Shown: piece by piece, positions 11,486 to 24,898 of the stretch
Layout: each line of letters begins with the position of its first letter
Numbering within the stretch: the first letter of the stretch is position 1
DNA from: Lingula anatina
Lineage: Eukaryota; Brachiopoda; Lingulata; Lingulida; Lingulidae
Direction: 5' to 3'
Assembly (NCBI RefSeq): GCF_001039355.2
Contig: NW_019774703.1
Location: forward strand, 471,395 to 535,394
DNA length: 64,000 nt
Notes under the pieces: generated by a model
The model's database searches: none
Told to the model about the DNA's origin: nothing
The model's input: only the letters and a program-made list of their open reading frames with translations
Translations under genes and position numbers: made by a program

Positions 11486-14205
11486 ATTATCGTTTCTATC
11501 TCTTTTATCCACTTTTAATTTTGTGACAAGTTGTCTAAAGAAATGACACTTTGCACTTTTCTGGTTAAATAAAGTGTTAACCTGATAACCAGAATATCAG
11601 TTATTAACCACTTAAATATGGCAAAGTTAAATGGTTTAGTAGTTGATAGGGAACCTATGTTGTTAAAAAAAAAACTTGTGTGTATTTTTTTTTCTTTATG
11701 TCTTTTCCCTTCTTTTTCTTGTCCATTTATTGGACTGCACACCAGGAAATGTTTGAACCTTTACTAAGTAGTTTATACGCTATGTTTTGCAGGTATTCTT
11801 TGTGCAGATGTCACCTTGAATTTCCATATTTTCCCCATTCTCCCAGCCAAACAATAGGTGCACTCTAATTTTCTGAAAACAATTGCCAGGAAATAACCTG
11901 ACCTTATGCTACTTGCTTAGAGGTTGAATAAATTTCACGAAACAGTTACTCTCAACTTGAGTGAGACCAAAATAATCAATCATTCCTGCCAGCCACATAA
12001 AAAAAGCACTGGAGTTTGATCCCATGTTTAGCTTCTCTTCCACAGTTTGTTTTCTTCTTTTGTCAATATTGTATTCCTATAAGGTTGAAGAAATGTCTGG
12101 GTTACTGTGTAAATTCCAACATACATTATCCCTTTTTTTTTTTTTTTTTTTGAAGAAAATTGATCTGCTATTTTTCATGTTGTAAAATCTAGTGAAAATT
12201 TTATGTGAAAAACTATTTGCAGAAAAATGACTCAGCAACTGCTTGGTATGTGTGATTATGTCTGATTTGTAAATATGACCATCAGATGAACTCTTAGTCT
12301 CCTTCCTTTTTTTTTTTTTTTTTAGTTTTACGATAGATGTTAGGTTCACTCACATGGAATACATTTCCTCAATCAGTATTTTTTATTTGAAAATATTTTA
12401 TACACAAATCTCACCTAATTATTTTGCATGGCATGACAAGTTTTAGTCTAATCCAAAATGATCAACTTTGCTTGACAATGTGAGGTGTTAATTAATTTGC
12501 ATTTCTCAATCTGCTTGACATGCGCATTTGTATCACTAATGATATCTCATCATTCCACCCCCACACAATTTTTGATCAATTCATCCATTTAATAGAGGCT
12601 GTAAGTAATGTGTTTATTACATCATTTTATTTATTTGCCTCTCCCATCATTAAGAGTTGACCAAGCAATGACCTCTTGTTTTCCCCATACATTCAATAGC
12701 ATGGCCTGGTGAACTCTTCTGTGTGCCCTTGACTTCACCTCATGACCAGCTGGTGAACTTAGGCATGTCTGGCCACTAAAAAGGCCTAGGTACAGAAATT
12801 GACATAATTAGCTGTTTAACTAGGCAGACTTTGACATGGGCGCTAGGGGGTGATGTCATGCAGCAGGGGTTCATTGTTTTAGTCTATGGAACTTGGGTTT
12901 AAAGTACCGGGGCAAAATCCAAGCCATATCTAAAATAAACATGTTTGTGCCGGTTTAAGTGTGGAGTCACTGAAAGGCTGAAAGAGTAAAGAAATACTTT
13001 ATCGCACTGTATATTTATCTATCCCCCCTCTGAAAGAAATGGTATAGTCTGCTCTACTAGCTGTGGACATTCAATATTGCGACTCTATAGAAGCAGCCAC
13101 AGGTGTGTTGCGAGCTAAAATAACAGGTAAATTAATTTTAACTTGTGACCAATATTTAATTGTGCACATACTGACGGTTTAATTTAGTTGGCATGGTTGA
13201 GCTTCAAGACAGTTCCACGTAGAGTTTCAAGGAACTTCAGTGAGGTAATGTACAGTATATATATATATAACATTTAAATAAGACTCTACTGATATTTTTA
13301 TTTGTCAACTATATCTCTGGGTTAAGATAGATTAAAGACATATGTTGTTTTCTGTCAAAACGTAGTTAAGTTACTTTTGTTAAAGAGGATACATATTTTT
13401 ATGAAAAGAAATACCACTTAAGTTGTTTTTTTTATGTTTTAGATATATCATACTGTAAATTTTTCGTTTAATGAAACAGGAACACTGTGAAAAGTAAAAG
13501 TAGAAAGTATTAAATACAAAGCATCTGTAAATTATGGAATTAGTTTTGGGGATAAAATTGTTGTGCATTTTAGGAAAGGTTACCATATTACCAGTGTGCA
13601 AGATGTGCAGGGATTTGGCAGAAATGTTTTTTTTTTCTAAGCATCCTTTATTTTGTCAGAGAAATAAAATGAATCAGTATATTATTTGTGTATGGTACAT
13701 TATCTACATCTTGCTTAATGATTTTCTTAAACTGAATAAGAGTGAAAAAATCTTAACTATTTCTCATTCTTAACACAAAAATTTAATGTCAATTTTTTTT
13801 ACAAGATTAAAAGTATGGTTGTGTCAACATAGACTGGAATATAAATGTTCATTATGACTGTGTTGGCAAGCTAGTGTAATATGATGATACAAATGTCTCA
13901 CAGTGAAAAAAACAAGGTTGACATCTCATTGTATTGATTTTAGATGGTATCAGAGGCATTGTGAACAGAGGTTGAATTCCTAGCTATTGAATATACATGC
14001 ATGTGTAATTATCGGTTTGTTTCTTGTTTTTATTTTGAAAAGTCTAGAAATGTAATAATGGTTGCAATTACCATTATAATCATCTTAATGATTATGTTTA
14101 TTTGTGTCAGGATAAGAATTTTGTGACAGAATATATTTTGTTCATTATAAGTAATTTGTATAAATAAACTGCCTGAAATAGCAAATGATCTAAATGTACA
14201 TTTGT

Positions 14206-14292
14206 CTTGTACTTGATTTAGAATTAATGTATCTTGCTTTGCCCATTGACTTGTACTTGATTTAGAATTAATGTATTTGCTTTGCCCATTGA
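14206..14292 (+). repeat. Two-copy 44-bp direct tandem duplication
   Basis: Units 14206-14249 and 14250-14292 both start CTTGTACTTGATTTAG and end TTTGCCCATTGA. They differ by a single-base deletion, so the duplication is recent. Confidence 0.95.
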
Positions 14293-14869
14293 AGGTGTCA
14301 AACAATGTTATTTTTAGTGAAGTGCAAGGGCCTTTGGGTCACATCCAGTTGAATTTGCCATATAATTTTTCATTTCATCTTCATGCTGGCCATTAAGTAT
14401 GCCATTTAAATTCACTGGAATTTTATTGTTCGGAATATGACCTTTCTCTCTTTCATGAGATAGCATGTCTATGTGTGGAACCTCCCCTTTTATCCCCACT
14501 GAGGTCAAATATCAAAAGTCATAAAATCCCATGTGGCAGGTTCACACAGGTCATGTATTAGGTAATGCCCTGGGTAATCATTTGACTCACACTGCTTGCT
14601 AATGTGTCAGTGGACTTTAATGAGGGGTCATGGGGACAAGGGTTATACCTTGAGGTCAGTTGGATATTTTGGACAACTCACTTATGGTCAGGTGCTGCCA
14701 GTGATCAGGTTATGATAGTGGGCAGCTGCAGGGAGGAGGAGTAGGTAGGTGATAGTACAGGACTGAGCCGATGGGCCAATTTTCTGACTCTTTGTTAGAC
14801 TTAAACTTATGAACTGAGAAATATTTATGTTCTTGCTGAATCAAGTTGTATAAATCAGACTGACTCTTT

Positions 14870-15043
14870 GGGGCCGTAGCGATAGTCCGAAGGTTCAATA
14901 GTCCGAAGGTTCATTGGTCCGAATGTTCACTATAGAACCTTCAGACCAATGAACCCTTGATTAAAAAATCGATAAAAATGTTACCACTTTTCGGACCAAT
15001 GAACCTTCGGACCAATGAACCTTCGGACTATCGAGACGCCCCC
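14870..15043. mobile_element. 174-bp palindromic MITE with 8-bp target-site duplication
   Basis: The ends form long terminal inverted repeats (~50 bp). The left starts GGGGCCGTAGCGATAGTCCG; the right end, reverse-complemented, reads GGGGGCGTCTCGATAGTCCG. Each arm carries tandem copies of a short unit, GTCCGAAGGTTCATTG. The element is flanked by perfect GACTCTTT octamers at 14862-14869 and 15044-15051. Eight-base duplications are typical of hAT-class (also P and Merlin) transposition, so this is read as a non-autonomous element. It has no coding capacity and no transposase is visible in the window. Confidence 0.88.
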
Positions 15044-16289
15044 GACTCTTTTTCCACATATGGACTAGAATATAGTTAGTACTTGGTATATAACAAGAAT
15101 TTTGTGTTTTTGTTTATGGACAGCGTATGAGAATTTCATATACAGTGCATTGTACTGTGTATAACATCTACTGCATGGTATTTAAATTTCAAACAAATTT
15201 GCAGTGTTTTTGCGTAAATGCATAATTCACACGACTAGACTTGACAATGTACAATGATGGCTTGGGAAGTTACACTACCTATGAGGTTGGTTTGATCAAA
15301 AAGACCAGCAATTAGATCCCATTCAAAAAGAGCCCAGGTGTTGAGAAATTTCAAGGAAATGCTGAATTTGAATTTTGCCTATGTATTGGATATAATTATT
15401 GTGACACATCAAAATACCATTCAATACTCACAGTAAGGACCCTTTATGCATATACCATAACATATATCTGTGCAAATAATTTTTATAGCATGCGTGTATA
15501 AAATGCCAAAACTATCATTTATGATCTATTTTCTTCACTTCTCTGCTGCAGTGAAGAAATTGCACATTTTGCTGTTTGCTATGGGGAGTATTATGGCCTA
15601 TCTAAGCTACATGTGACGCACACACTAGGTCCTTATGATGTTTTGAGTTGCTGTTCTTTTAGATGGTGCTACTATTAATATGTGCCCTCCATCAGCATTA
15701 AACATCTTTAATAGCTATGATGAGGTGTGTTCTATGGTGTTAATCTGGGGAGGAGATTGGCAGTGAATATGATAATGCTTAGAGTAATCATTAATACAAG
15801 TAAGATTAGATGAAGGATACATACTGGATAGGGATTTTCTCACCACAGTGACCTCTCACTTACATTATACTATTCAGGAAAGGGAGAGTAATTTAAAGCA
15901 GTAGATAATGAATAATATTGTCCATTTCATATTTTATAGCACATAGTTTAATTATAAAATTTACCTTTTAAAATATCATAATAAATTACATGATACACAG
16001 TGTTTTACTGGAGATAATATTGACTCTGTTAGGTAAGGTACTGTATATGTGTGTGTGTGTGTGTGTGAGTGTTTTTTATTTAAGGCAAGCCTAATTCTCA
16101 TAACTTTGTGTTATTTTTTACAGTATTGTGACTTTTTATTCTATATAAATTATTGAGAAAAAAGTATAATAACTGAAAGAAAAACATTTACTTCAGCAAG
16201 TTAAAAGTATACATTTCTTTGAATGTATAAACATAAGCATCATCTATTGAAATAATTTCTTCAAAAATGTGTTTTTGCAGGCTTACAAA

Positions 16290-19250
16290 ATGATGGACAT
16301 AAAGAAAGAAGAAAAAAGGCACACAGAGTTATCAGATCTTATCAAGAAGCCACTTGCAATGGTAATTTGTAAGACTGAACCTGAAGACAAAATGGAAATT
16401 GTTTCCCAATATTTGAGTCAGAAAGATTATGAAAAGGACATGGAAGTGAGTAGTGATCATGACTCTGAGAACTTATGTGACTCAACAGAAAAGGACTCAT
16501 TTGAGGAGAGTAAATGTGCCAATGACCATTCATTGGAAGAAAAAGAAGAGTACAAGAATGAGGAGCCCAGAAGCATAATAACTGGCCATGTTACAGTAAA
16601 GAGAGATTCTAGATGTGAAAGTGATAGTGAGGGTGATAGCAGTCATATGCATAACAATGGAGAAGCTGAAGACAGTTTGGTTCCTCCAGATTTGCAAAAT
16701 AGATATGCCAACTCTGCAGTAGCTGCCCTCCTGTTGAGTGGTAAGTAACTTGAAGCACATAATATGTGAACGAGCACTTACAAAAAGAAGATTAGACATC
16801 ATGATAGTATCTTATCCTTCTAAATATTGTTCTTTTTATTTCGCTTCTTTTACTGCATGGTCTGTTTCTAAAAATACTAAATTGATTTATTACAAATTTC
16901 TCATCTGGATTCCTTATTACACATTTGCAAATGCATGCAGAGAAGTATGCACAAACATTTTTGCAAGTTAAAAATGTGTTTGTTTGTTTTTTTAATTAAT
17001 AACTTCTTCCTTCATCATAACCTTGATAATTTAGATAACAAAGCAGAAGCCTATGATTTTAAACTTCTGCACCAAACTAAGAATGCATTGGATTTTCTTA
17101 AAGCTCTAGGTTAAAACCTTCTAATATAGAATAAACAGCTGCAGGTATGTTGCCTGAGCTTTTGAAATTGACCGAGTCATTTGGTGTTGAAGAGATTGAA
17201 GCTTCTTGTCCAGAACCGTGAAGTTGGTTGTTAACCCTGGGCAACTATTTATAGTATAAATACACAGTGTTTGAATTAGTCTATTTTAGATGGGTGTCAG
17301 AGTTAGAATAATTCTATGTAAATAATAATATCATTTAATCCCTACAGGAACATTGCTGCTGGGGACTTGAGTACATTTATATCAGCTGGACCACCTGGCA
17401 TATTGTGGTCTGTGTCTTGATCCTCCTCCCCTCTCCCCTTTGACCTGTTCTCTTTTATGATTGACATGGGAAAATAAGCACAATGTAGCATGATAATCAG
17501 GTCACTGATTTTGCACATGAGAAATTATCCTGTGATATTTAGCCCAAAGACCTTATACACAAATTTCCTGAAACTAAAACTAAATCATGTTTCTGATGTC
17601 ATACTTCACCCAAATTGTTTTTAGGCAGATATTCTGAAGATGGCCGAGAAGTAGCAGCTCTGGTATCAAATGCTTCTCATGAAAATGGAAGTGATAAAAA
17701 TCAGCAATGGCAGTGTCAGTCATGTTCTTTTGCAACGAACAACTATGGCCACTATCAGCTGCATTCAGACTATCACAGAAGAAACAAAACAGGTAGAGGA
17801 GTTTAAAGAAAAGTAAAATACATCAAACAAAGTTTAGAATTACCTTTTATAAGGGCCAATCTTTAGGAATTTATAGAAAACAAAACCAGTTTTAAATCAG
17901 TTCTAAATAAGTTGTTTGACCAAAATATTTCATAGATCAAAAAGTGACTTTATATTATTCTTCTCTTACTTTTTTTAACATCTCTAAAATTATACCTAAT
18001 TGCATTTCATCATTAAAGCCACTTTTATTATCATTGCCATTTTTATTATCATTGTAGGTAAAATGTTCCAGTGCAGTAAATGTGATTTCATTGCCAATGA
18101 GCGAGGTAAGCTGAGACTCCATCTTCGGGCACACAACTGCAACCAAATCAGTGTATTGCAGTGCAGCAAGTGTCCCTTCTCCTCCCTCATCAGTACCAAA
18201 TTTAGGGAACATCTCATGAGTGTGCATCGTGTCCCTGTGCCAAGAGATATAGATCTGAAGAAAATCAGTAAAAATTTAACATCGGTACTTCTGCCACCCA
18301 AAGATGATCTCACAGAAGCACCAGTCTCCCCTGATTCAGGGGTAAGAAGTTCATCCTCTCCTATTCTGCTAGATGCTCTTGCGGGCAGACTTCTGAACCC
18401 AAAGAGGCCCAGTAGCGTACCAAATGAGTGGAGTCATGCAACTCGGAGAGATAACATGACTGAGGAAACCAGGTCTGTGTCATCATTGGCTCTCTCAAGT
18501 TCTGATGCCATAATGTGTGACAAGAATGGAGGTTCAGTCAGTCAAAAGGACACCTTTGAAAAAAGAAAAGATCATGTTTTAGAATATCCCAAAGAGAGTG
18601 GTTTTGCTTCAGCTTGCCTGCAATCTATTGCCCAGGGCATCAAGAGAGGCCAACAAAGCCAGATCCAGCCATACAGTCCTGCCATCTTATCAGTCTTGAC
18701 AAAAACATCTGCAGCAGCATCAGCACAGTCATTTAATCAAGCCATATGTACTTCCAGAGGAAAAGAAATGACAAAAGCAACTACCCAAGCAAATTTTGTG
18801 AGTAGCACTAGTGTGAGCAATAAACCTAATAGTATGCCTACATTGTACCAGCCATGGACAAATGGTAGCATGTCAGCAACGCCGCAGAAATCTTATCGGT
18901 TGACATCAAAGGGGCCGCTCCGCCCAACTGTAGTCCAGCCTGAAGTTTGGAGGCGCTGTTACTTTCAAGACACCTCAACAAGTTCCAGCTTGCCCCATAG
19001 TAAACTAATGAAAACAACTGGGGTACAGTGCAGTCTTCTTGAGCCCAAATCTAACACTTCTTCCTTTATACATGAGAGTGATTCTTTCTCTTGTGATTAT
19101 TGCGGCATAAGGTTTAATGACTCTGTTATCCATTCTATTCACATGGGGTGTCACAGCCACACTGCACCCTTCATGTGTAATGTGTGTGGGCAAGAGTGTG
19201 GGAACAAGTATGCATTCTATACCCATATTATGAGAGGTCACCAAAAATAA
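16290..19250 (+). CDS. IKZF5: Ikaros-family (Pegasus/IKZF5-like) C2H2 zinc-finger transcription factor
   Basis: Coding exons 16290-16740, 17625-17792 and 18058-19250 (1812 nt, 603 aa), all joined in phase 1. The start is the first of two adjacent ATGs just inside an exon whose acceptor is at 16279-16280, so an upstream 5' UTR exon is expected. The N-terminal ~150 residues are acidic and Ser/Glu-rich. Three fingers follow: CQSCSFATNNYGHYQLHSDYH, CSKCDFIANERGKLRLHLRAH, CSKCPFSSLISTKFREHLMSVH. A long Ser/Thr-rich linker comes next. The pair at the C-terminus, CDYCGIRFNDSVIHSIHMGCH then CNVCGQECGNKYAFYTHIMRGH, matches the Ikaros dimerisation module. HMGCH and the NKY.F..H..RGQH-like ending resemble Pegasus most. 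Expected role: nuclear DNA binding as homo- or heterodimers. It is longer than vertebrate Pegasus, with the excess in the N-terminus and linker. Orthology to Pegasus rather than a general invertebrate Ikaros-like gene is inferred. Confidence 0.88.
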
Positions 19251-19733
19251 TTGTAAAAAAAAATCTCTTTTTTTTTTTACTTTGCCATAAAATAGTATGA
19301 AAAGTAGAAAAAATAACTTCTAAAAATGAAAATGTTCATGACAATTTTTCTCTCTTCAATTTCTTATTGTTTTCACGATTTTCTACTAAACTCAAAATCA
19401 TGAAATTGAATGCCCATTAAAAAATATCCTGAATCTATCCCCAGTAGAATCCAATTGTTAGTGAGCAACTTGATTGTGTGATTTAAAAAAATTGCATTAC
19501 TGTATTTTGGTCACTGTGATATTTGTTGTAATTTTCTTTCACATTTGAATTAATAAGCAATTTGAAGAAAGGATAGATAGTGATGACATGGATGTTATTA
19601 TGCTATCTAAGATATATTTATGAATTTTCATGTAACATTTGATATTGTCTTTTAGCTGTGCACTTGTATATAAGAAGTTTGATTAACCCTTTATCAGTTA
19701 CAAGAGCTGCCAAAGCACATAATCAAAAATTGA

Positions 19734-19739
19734 AATAAA
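19734..19739 (+). terminator. AATAAA signal of the Ikaros-family gene
   Basis: A canonical hexamer lies about 484 bases past the stop codon, in AT-rich sequence with no other feature between. Confidence 0.5.
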
Positions 19740-20220
19740 GTGCAATTTTCTGTATAATTGTGATCACTGGAAAATGTGTAAAATTAGATTATAATTTTGA
19801 AAATATTTATATAGCTTCTAGAAATCTTGACTGACATACAGGTAACTAAACATTGTTTACATACATGTATGTACCAAGTAGATTCATGTTGCATCAAATT
19901 TTGGCAGGAAATTCTGAAAATGAATTTAATGGACTGAGTGTGTTCGTAAGACTCGATTTAGCTGTTGTGCTATCAAGCATAACTAAGGAGCTGAATGTGA
20001 TATTTAAAATTTGACTGTGCATGTCTTTATCCTACTGATGTCATAATGGTTTGTAGAAAAAAATTGATGTTTTGAGATATCTATCTCCCAAAAGAAGAAT
20101 AAAAAAATGATATATGTATATTTCAGAGTTCTTATCAAAATTGCCTGTCTCAGTACAAGTCATTATTCACTTCAAAAACAAATTGAAGTCTTATTTTCAT
20201 AGCTTTGAATAAATATCTTG

Positions 20221-20729
20221 GGGGCCATTCACAATGAGAAGATCCAAGTGCTAACTGGTCCACAGCCTAAATTTGGCGAAGGAAGACTGCTTAATCCTGT
20301 AATGGTCTCTTCGCCTCTCACATGCCTACCCACGCGTTGTCCCTTGACCGGGTGAATTTAGCCGAGATTTAATTACTGTGCCCCTGCATTGACGATGCAT
20401 GGGGAGGTATGAAAGAGATCCCTTGGTCTCTAGCTTAAGTTGAATACAATGTTTTGTTTTAGACCCCACACCCAGATTGATCTAGCAGGATCAACCCATC
20501 TCCGAGGGTATTTTCGCTACATTGCAGTCAGCTTAAGCAGCTTAGATGTCTGACACGCCTACTGTAACCGCTAAACGATAGTTAATTACCCCCTATCAGC
20601 TTCAGTAGGTATGCCAGTGGGGGCGGGGAGACCATCAGCGGATTAGTCAGCTCTTCTTTCATGTAGGGTCCGCCATATTTGATCTGTGAAACAGTTGATC
20701 CTCGGATCTTCTGTTCTGAATGAGCCCTA
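20221..20729. mobile_element. Non-autonomous element with GGGCCATTCA..AGAAGATCC inverted ends
   Basis: The left end GGGGCCATTCACAATGAG plus AAGATCC pairs with the right end GGATCTTCTGTTCTGAATGAGCCC with one indel and a few mismatches, over about 25 bases. The ~510-bp interior is less AT-rich than its surroundings and has no ORF. No convincing target duplication is visible. The ends resemble those of the element in CACUL1 intron 3 (27993-28249). Confidence 0.6.
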
Positions 20730-22905
20730 TGTTAATTGTATTCTTGAGGATTAAAAATTAAAACAAGTGTAAATTAGTATTAAATAGTTGTAAGAAATGT
20801 GCGAAGATGAGATTCATGACATTTTGTGATATAAAAATATGATTCTGTTGTTATTTTTCGCTTAGCTTGTGTACGTGAATTCATCAGTGAGCGCTACTAA
20901 ATTACTTGGAACACCCATATTACACTGTAAATATTATACATTTATTTCTTAATTTGAAGGTATTTATTGCCTGCGCTTGGTAAAAATCCAATTGCATTTA
21001 AACATGCTTTGTAAATGGGAAATCCGTATCACCTAGATAACATTCAGGTATTGGTTTCAAATATTGACTACTTCGATATGTACATGTACACAAGATTGGA
21101 CTGCTCGTGGGAGATGTGTTGTTAATTGTGATATAATAATCTTAATTTACTATATTATTAAGAAATCAAAATGTTATATGCATATATCCCAGTCTTCATG
21201 TCATGTCATTTTCTCAATTTGATACAGAAGGTACTGATCTTTTCGTTTTAAGAGGTAAATCCAGTCTTATAATATTTAAGCATTTTTGCAATCTCAAAAT
21301 TGGTGTAAAAATTTTTTCCAACATCCCGTTTTAAACTTACGCCTAAAATTTAGGGTGTTGATAACCACAGTATGTTTAACATACACATGTTAAGCATATT
21401 ATTTAACATCCCGGTATATCATTAGCAGAAAGCGGTTGACATATCGGCTTTATTATATACTGTTAATTGCCACCTTGTGTTTTTCCGAGTACTAGCTGAA
21501 GCTCTAACTGTGAAACTGCACCAATTTGACTGATCAGAAGACGGCCATTGCACGTAAATGCTGGGATGGTTTTGAAAATTGACGAAAAAACTTGTATGCC
21601 AAAAATTTGGTCAACTTCAGTTCAAGATAATAGAACCCAAAGTTGCCAACTTACGTTAAGTATGATATTGGTCTATCATTAGTACTTTGATTGAACTACT
21701 GCTTATTTTATTCATGTAAAAGTTAACTACCGATTTGTCCCTGATTCTCAGGCTAGTCCCTCCAAGGTTATGAAAATCTGAGGTCTACCTGTGTAAATAC
21801 TGATCAAAGACAAAACGTATACAACTGAGATGTATTTTTCTTGTGTATGCCAAAAATCGTAACGCTTACAACCAGCGGGCATGACGCGTGCGCAGTGAAA
21901 ATTGTATTCTTGACTTTTTTTGTAAACTGGCACCAACTCGAAGAGGGATAAATATTTATACCATAGACATGCTTTTGCTTAGTTAGGTTACTTTAACTCC
22001 AGATGCTTTTTTCTTGACCAGGTAGAGACGAAAGAATATCATAAAAAAATGTTTGATATCTAGGCCCTAATGTTCTGAAACATTCAAAAATGCCCATAGA
22101 TAGCATGGATGACAGACAGACAAACTTAATTTATTATGAATAAGACCAAAATAAAAGCATTAAAACTGTGGTAATCTAGAAAGAGTAAAAGAGTATTCAC
22201 GTTACACGGACTTTCAGTATCTGGTACGATATTTCAAAGACACAAGCAACATATAGTGTGTCAAAGTTGAGGTTGGCGCAAAAGGCCCGCGACACCGCCG
22301 TGAGTTCGTTTCTTCCAAAAGATATTAACTTAATTAACTTGTTGTCACGCACAGCACTGTATTTCATGTTGGAACCATGGCAACATACCTATAACATATA
22401 CTGTAGCATGATTCTTTTTGATCAACAGACAAATCGGCTGAACGTATAACCTGCAGCTGTTCTTAACTCGAGTCAAACTGTACTCGTTTTGTCCCAAAAC
22501 TGAATCAATTGATATAAAACGCCGAATTGAAAAAAAAACTGATCAAAGTGAGATCGTATGAAATATACATCGTTCTTTTTATTCATATTTTTCTAATTTG
22601 TTTTATGAGAGATATTGTAGGACTTATTTGGTTTTCAAAGAAATTGGAAAATGAAAAAAAGCCGTGTACGGTGAATAGTTTACAATTTGTTTAGAAGTTT
22701 TTCAAGCCATTAGCCCACAATAACATAAGTGAAAAAAGGGATTGACACATGTATTATAATTGATCCGATTGTTGTCGACTTGCTAATGCCTGTGATTTTT
22801 CCATCCAGTCTTGTTTGGCTCTTAATGAAACCTCAGATTGGACCAGGAGATCGAAACCCCCAAGCGAACATCTGAAGAGGAAGGTGTGTAAGCTTTATAT
22901 AATCC

Positions 22906-22930
22906 GGGGGGGGGGGGGGGGGGGGGGGGG
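22906..22930. repeat. G25 homopolymer
   Basis: Uninterrupted run of about 25 G. Such tracts recur in this genome (C15 at 24623 and 10835, G16 at 57490). Confidence 0.95.
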
Positions 22931-23892
22931 TAGAGCAGCACTCGCACGTGTTAAATGTTTAGGCTTTCTGAAATGTAGAGTTGAACAGATGGGACCAGGT
23001 GGCTGCGTTGATAAATCTGCAAACTTGGGACAATATCAATCAATAACCGGAAGCCAGTAGAGCCTAACAAGATGTTAAAGAAATGGGTATCATTGTCTTA
23101 CATATAATTGGAAATTCTTGGTGCGGTCTTGAGTCACAAACTGCCAACTCATTATCCGTTTGAAATATGTAACAAGTCTTCATAAAATTACCTCAATCTC
23201 TACCAAATGTCGACCTTTGTCACACAATCTACGTCTGCAAAAACTAATCATCTACTTTTTCTTCTTATGGTGACTAATTGCGCTCGGTTTAAAAAATCAA
23301 TAGACTTTTCTGCACACAAGACTTACGCCTAGAAATATAAATGTAGGCCCATAAATTCATTTATGTGGTGTCTTTGATCAATACCTCTGCTATTCAAATA
23401 TATTAGTTTTACATTTATACTTGGGCACCTTCTGATTCTTCGATATGTGACCACATCTCTCTTTTTGCCTGTGTAATTGGAAGGGCTTCAATAGGCCTAT
23501 CTTGTAAAACATAAAAACCCGTAAAGTAAACTGCCATTCTAATTTATTTAAATAGCAGAGACATTGATCAAAGTCACCACTTAACTAAATAAAATTCAAA
23601 GACATACATGTAAGTTTGGGAGGTATACTGCATATGCACCGGTATTATCCACAAAAATTTTAAGGCGTCCTTTCCGTGGTGTAATGATATAGGCCTATAT
23701 TTGTGATAATGGTTTTGTGATTTGATTTTTTTTTCTTCTTAATTAAACAAAGAGGGGGAGGGGTCTATGGATAAGTCCGTAGGCCTATTGTATTCAAGTG
23801 ACATCTCAGTAAGGTCTCCTGAAGTTTAGTTCGTGTCTCTCCACATTTGCTTGGTCAAATAATTTCAGTCAGTGCAGATTCATTAGGCTATA

Positions 23893-23914
23893 CCAAGGAG
23901 TTATAACTCCTTGG
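23893..23914. repeat. 22-bp perfect palindrome
   Basis: CCAAGGAGTTA followed directly by its reverse complement TAACTCCTTGG. The same palindrome recurs at 25362-25383 in the second copy of the duplication. Confidence 0.9.
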
Positions 23915-24329
23915 CTATACTGCCTACACTAAGACGTATTTGGTACTTGAGACAGCGACACATCACAGCCGCTGTCTCATCTTAGGCTACATGTACATTC
24001 ATATTCAGACGTCATTGTTCGGATTCTAGTTAAAGCGAAAAAAGTGTTGAATCTAAACCTGTTACAGGAAACACAATCAGCATGCTATACCCAAGTTCGT
24101 CTGTCACCTTGATCGGTTAGGCTATTGAACTTAAGAACTTTGACAGTTTACCATATAAATTATTAAATTGAATTTAAATTATTAAATTTAAAAATGATAT
24201 ATATAGGGGGCCTATATATATATACCCTATATGACGGTTTTATGAAATTCGCTGAAAATTTCTAAATCGATTTTTAATCTTTTTTTTACACTATCATGGC
24301 AGACTTTTATGTGGTTAGGGTTTATCAAC

Positions 24330-24620
24330 CTATCAAGAGGGTCCCATTGGGTATCATCGTTACCCGTAAAAGCCACTTTTTATTTCCAGATATGCGTGAA
24401 ACGTTCATTTTATTTAGCTCGATTCATGAATTCACTTCATAAAATTTGGCCTATTTCCGTGACTCGTGAATGCGGCTTTTTATTCTCCGCCCCTTGTGAA
24501 ATGAAGTCATAAAATTATCGATTCGTGACCTTCAGGATATTCGAGGCGCATTATCAGTAGTATAAAGTTTTATTTACTGTGAATTGTGAATTGATGATTT
24601 TATATTCCGTGAAATGTAAT
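24330..24620 (+). repeat. Degenerate ~30-40-bp tandem units upstream of CACUL1 exon 1
   Basis: Several imperfect units with the pattern (C/T)TCGTGAA, 6-12 bases, then TTTTTATT and a CCG-like ending follow each other (for example near 24385, 24420, 24460 and 24490). The array is duplicated near 25800-26090. Homology among units is weak but repeated five or more times. Confidence 0.5.
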
Positions 24621-24798
24621 CACCCCCCCCCCCCCCCTTTCTGGGAACCTCTGCCAAGGTGGCAACCGAGCGTGGTTGTGCCAGTGTTCCGCATTGTGTT
24701 AGAGAATCTCTATGCCGTAATTGCGTCAAAAGTGGGTACTTAGCATGTAGCCTCACAGGACTGTCCAAAAGTTTGTGATCGAGATAATTTTAACGGTG

Positions 24799-24898
24799 AT
24801 GGACGAACCTATGGAAGAGGAGAAGCAGAGTGACTCCCCAAAAGTAGAAGAGGAAAGAAAGTTGAATGCCTCATCTCTCTTGAGGCCAGGGAGTATGG
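24799..24898 (+). pseudogene. Duplicate of CACUL1 coding exon 1
   Basis: Identical in sequence to 26267-26366 and with the same donor (ATGG then GTAAAT). It lies left of the gap with no separate downstream exons. It could be an alternative first exon if the duplication is real, or an assembly artefact. Confidence 0.7.

Larger units (their letters stand above)
8228..16268. other. Gene-poor interval between amylase and Ikaros-family gene
   Basis: I see no exon chain with homology here. It holds (CA)16 at 8881-8913, a C15 tract near 10835, an (ATT)n run at 11454-11484, a tandem 44-bp duplication at 14206-14292, a palindromic element at 14870-15043 and a (GT)n run at 16050-16068. A possible 5' UTR exon ends at about 13126 (AACAG then GTAAAT), but this is unsupported. 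The interval probably includes the promoter and non-coding first exon(s) of the zinc-finger gene. Confidence 0.5.
19740..23623. other. Non-coding interval between the Ikaros-family gene and CACUL1
   Basis: No exon chain recognised. Besides the element at 20221-20729 there is a G25 tract at 22906-22930. The segment continues into the duplicated CACUL1 5' region. Confidence 0.5.

Noticed and set aside
13050-13126. Possible 5' UTR exon of the Ikaros-family gene ending at an AACAG/GTAAAT donor
   Set aside because: Only a donor-like site supports it. There is no coding content or transcript evidence.
20480-20510. Short match to the reverse complement of the 18S rRNA 5' end (GCAGGATCAACC)
   Set aside because: The match does not extend beyond about a dozen bases on either side, so it is coincidence within the inverted-repeat element.
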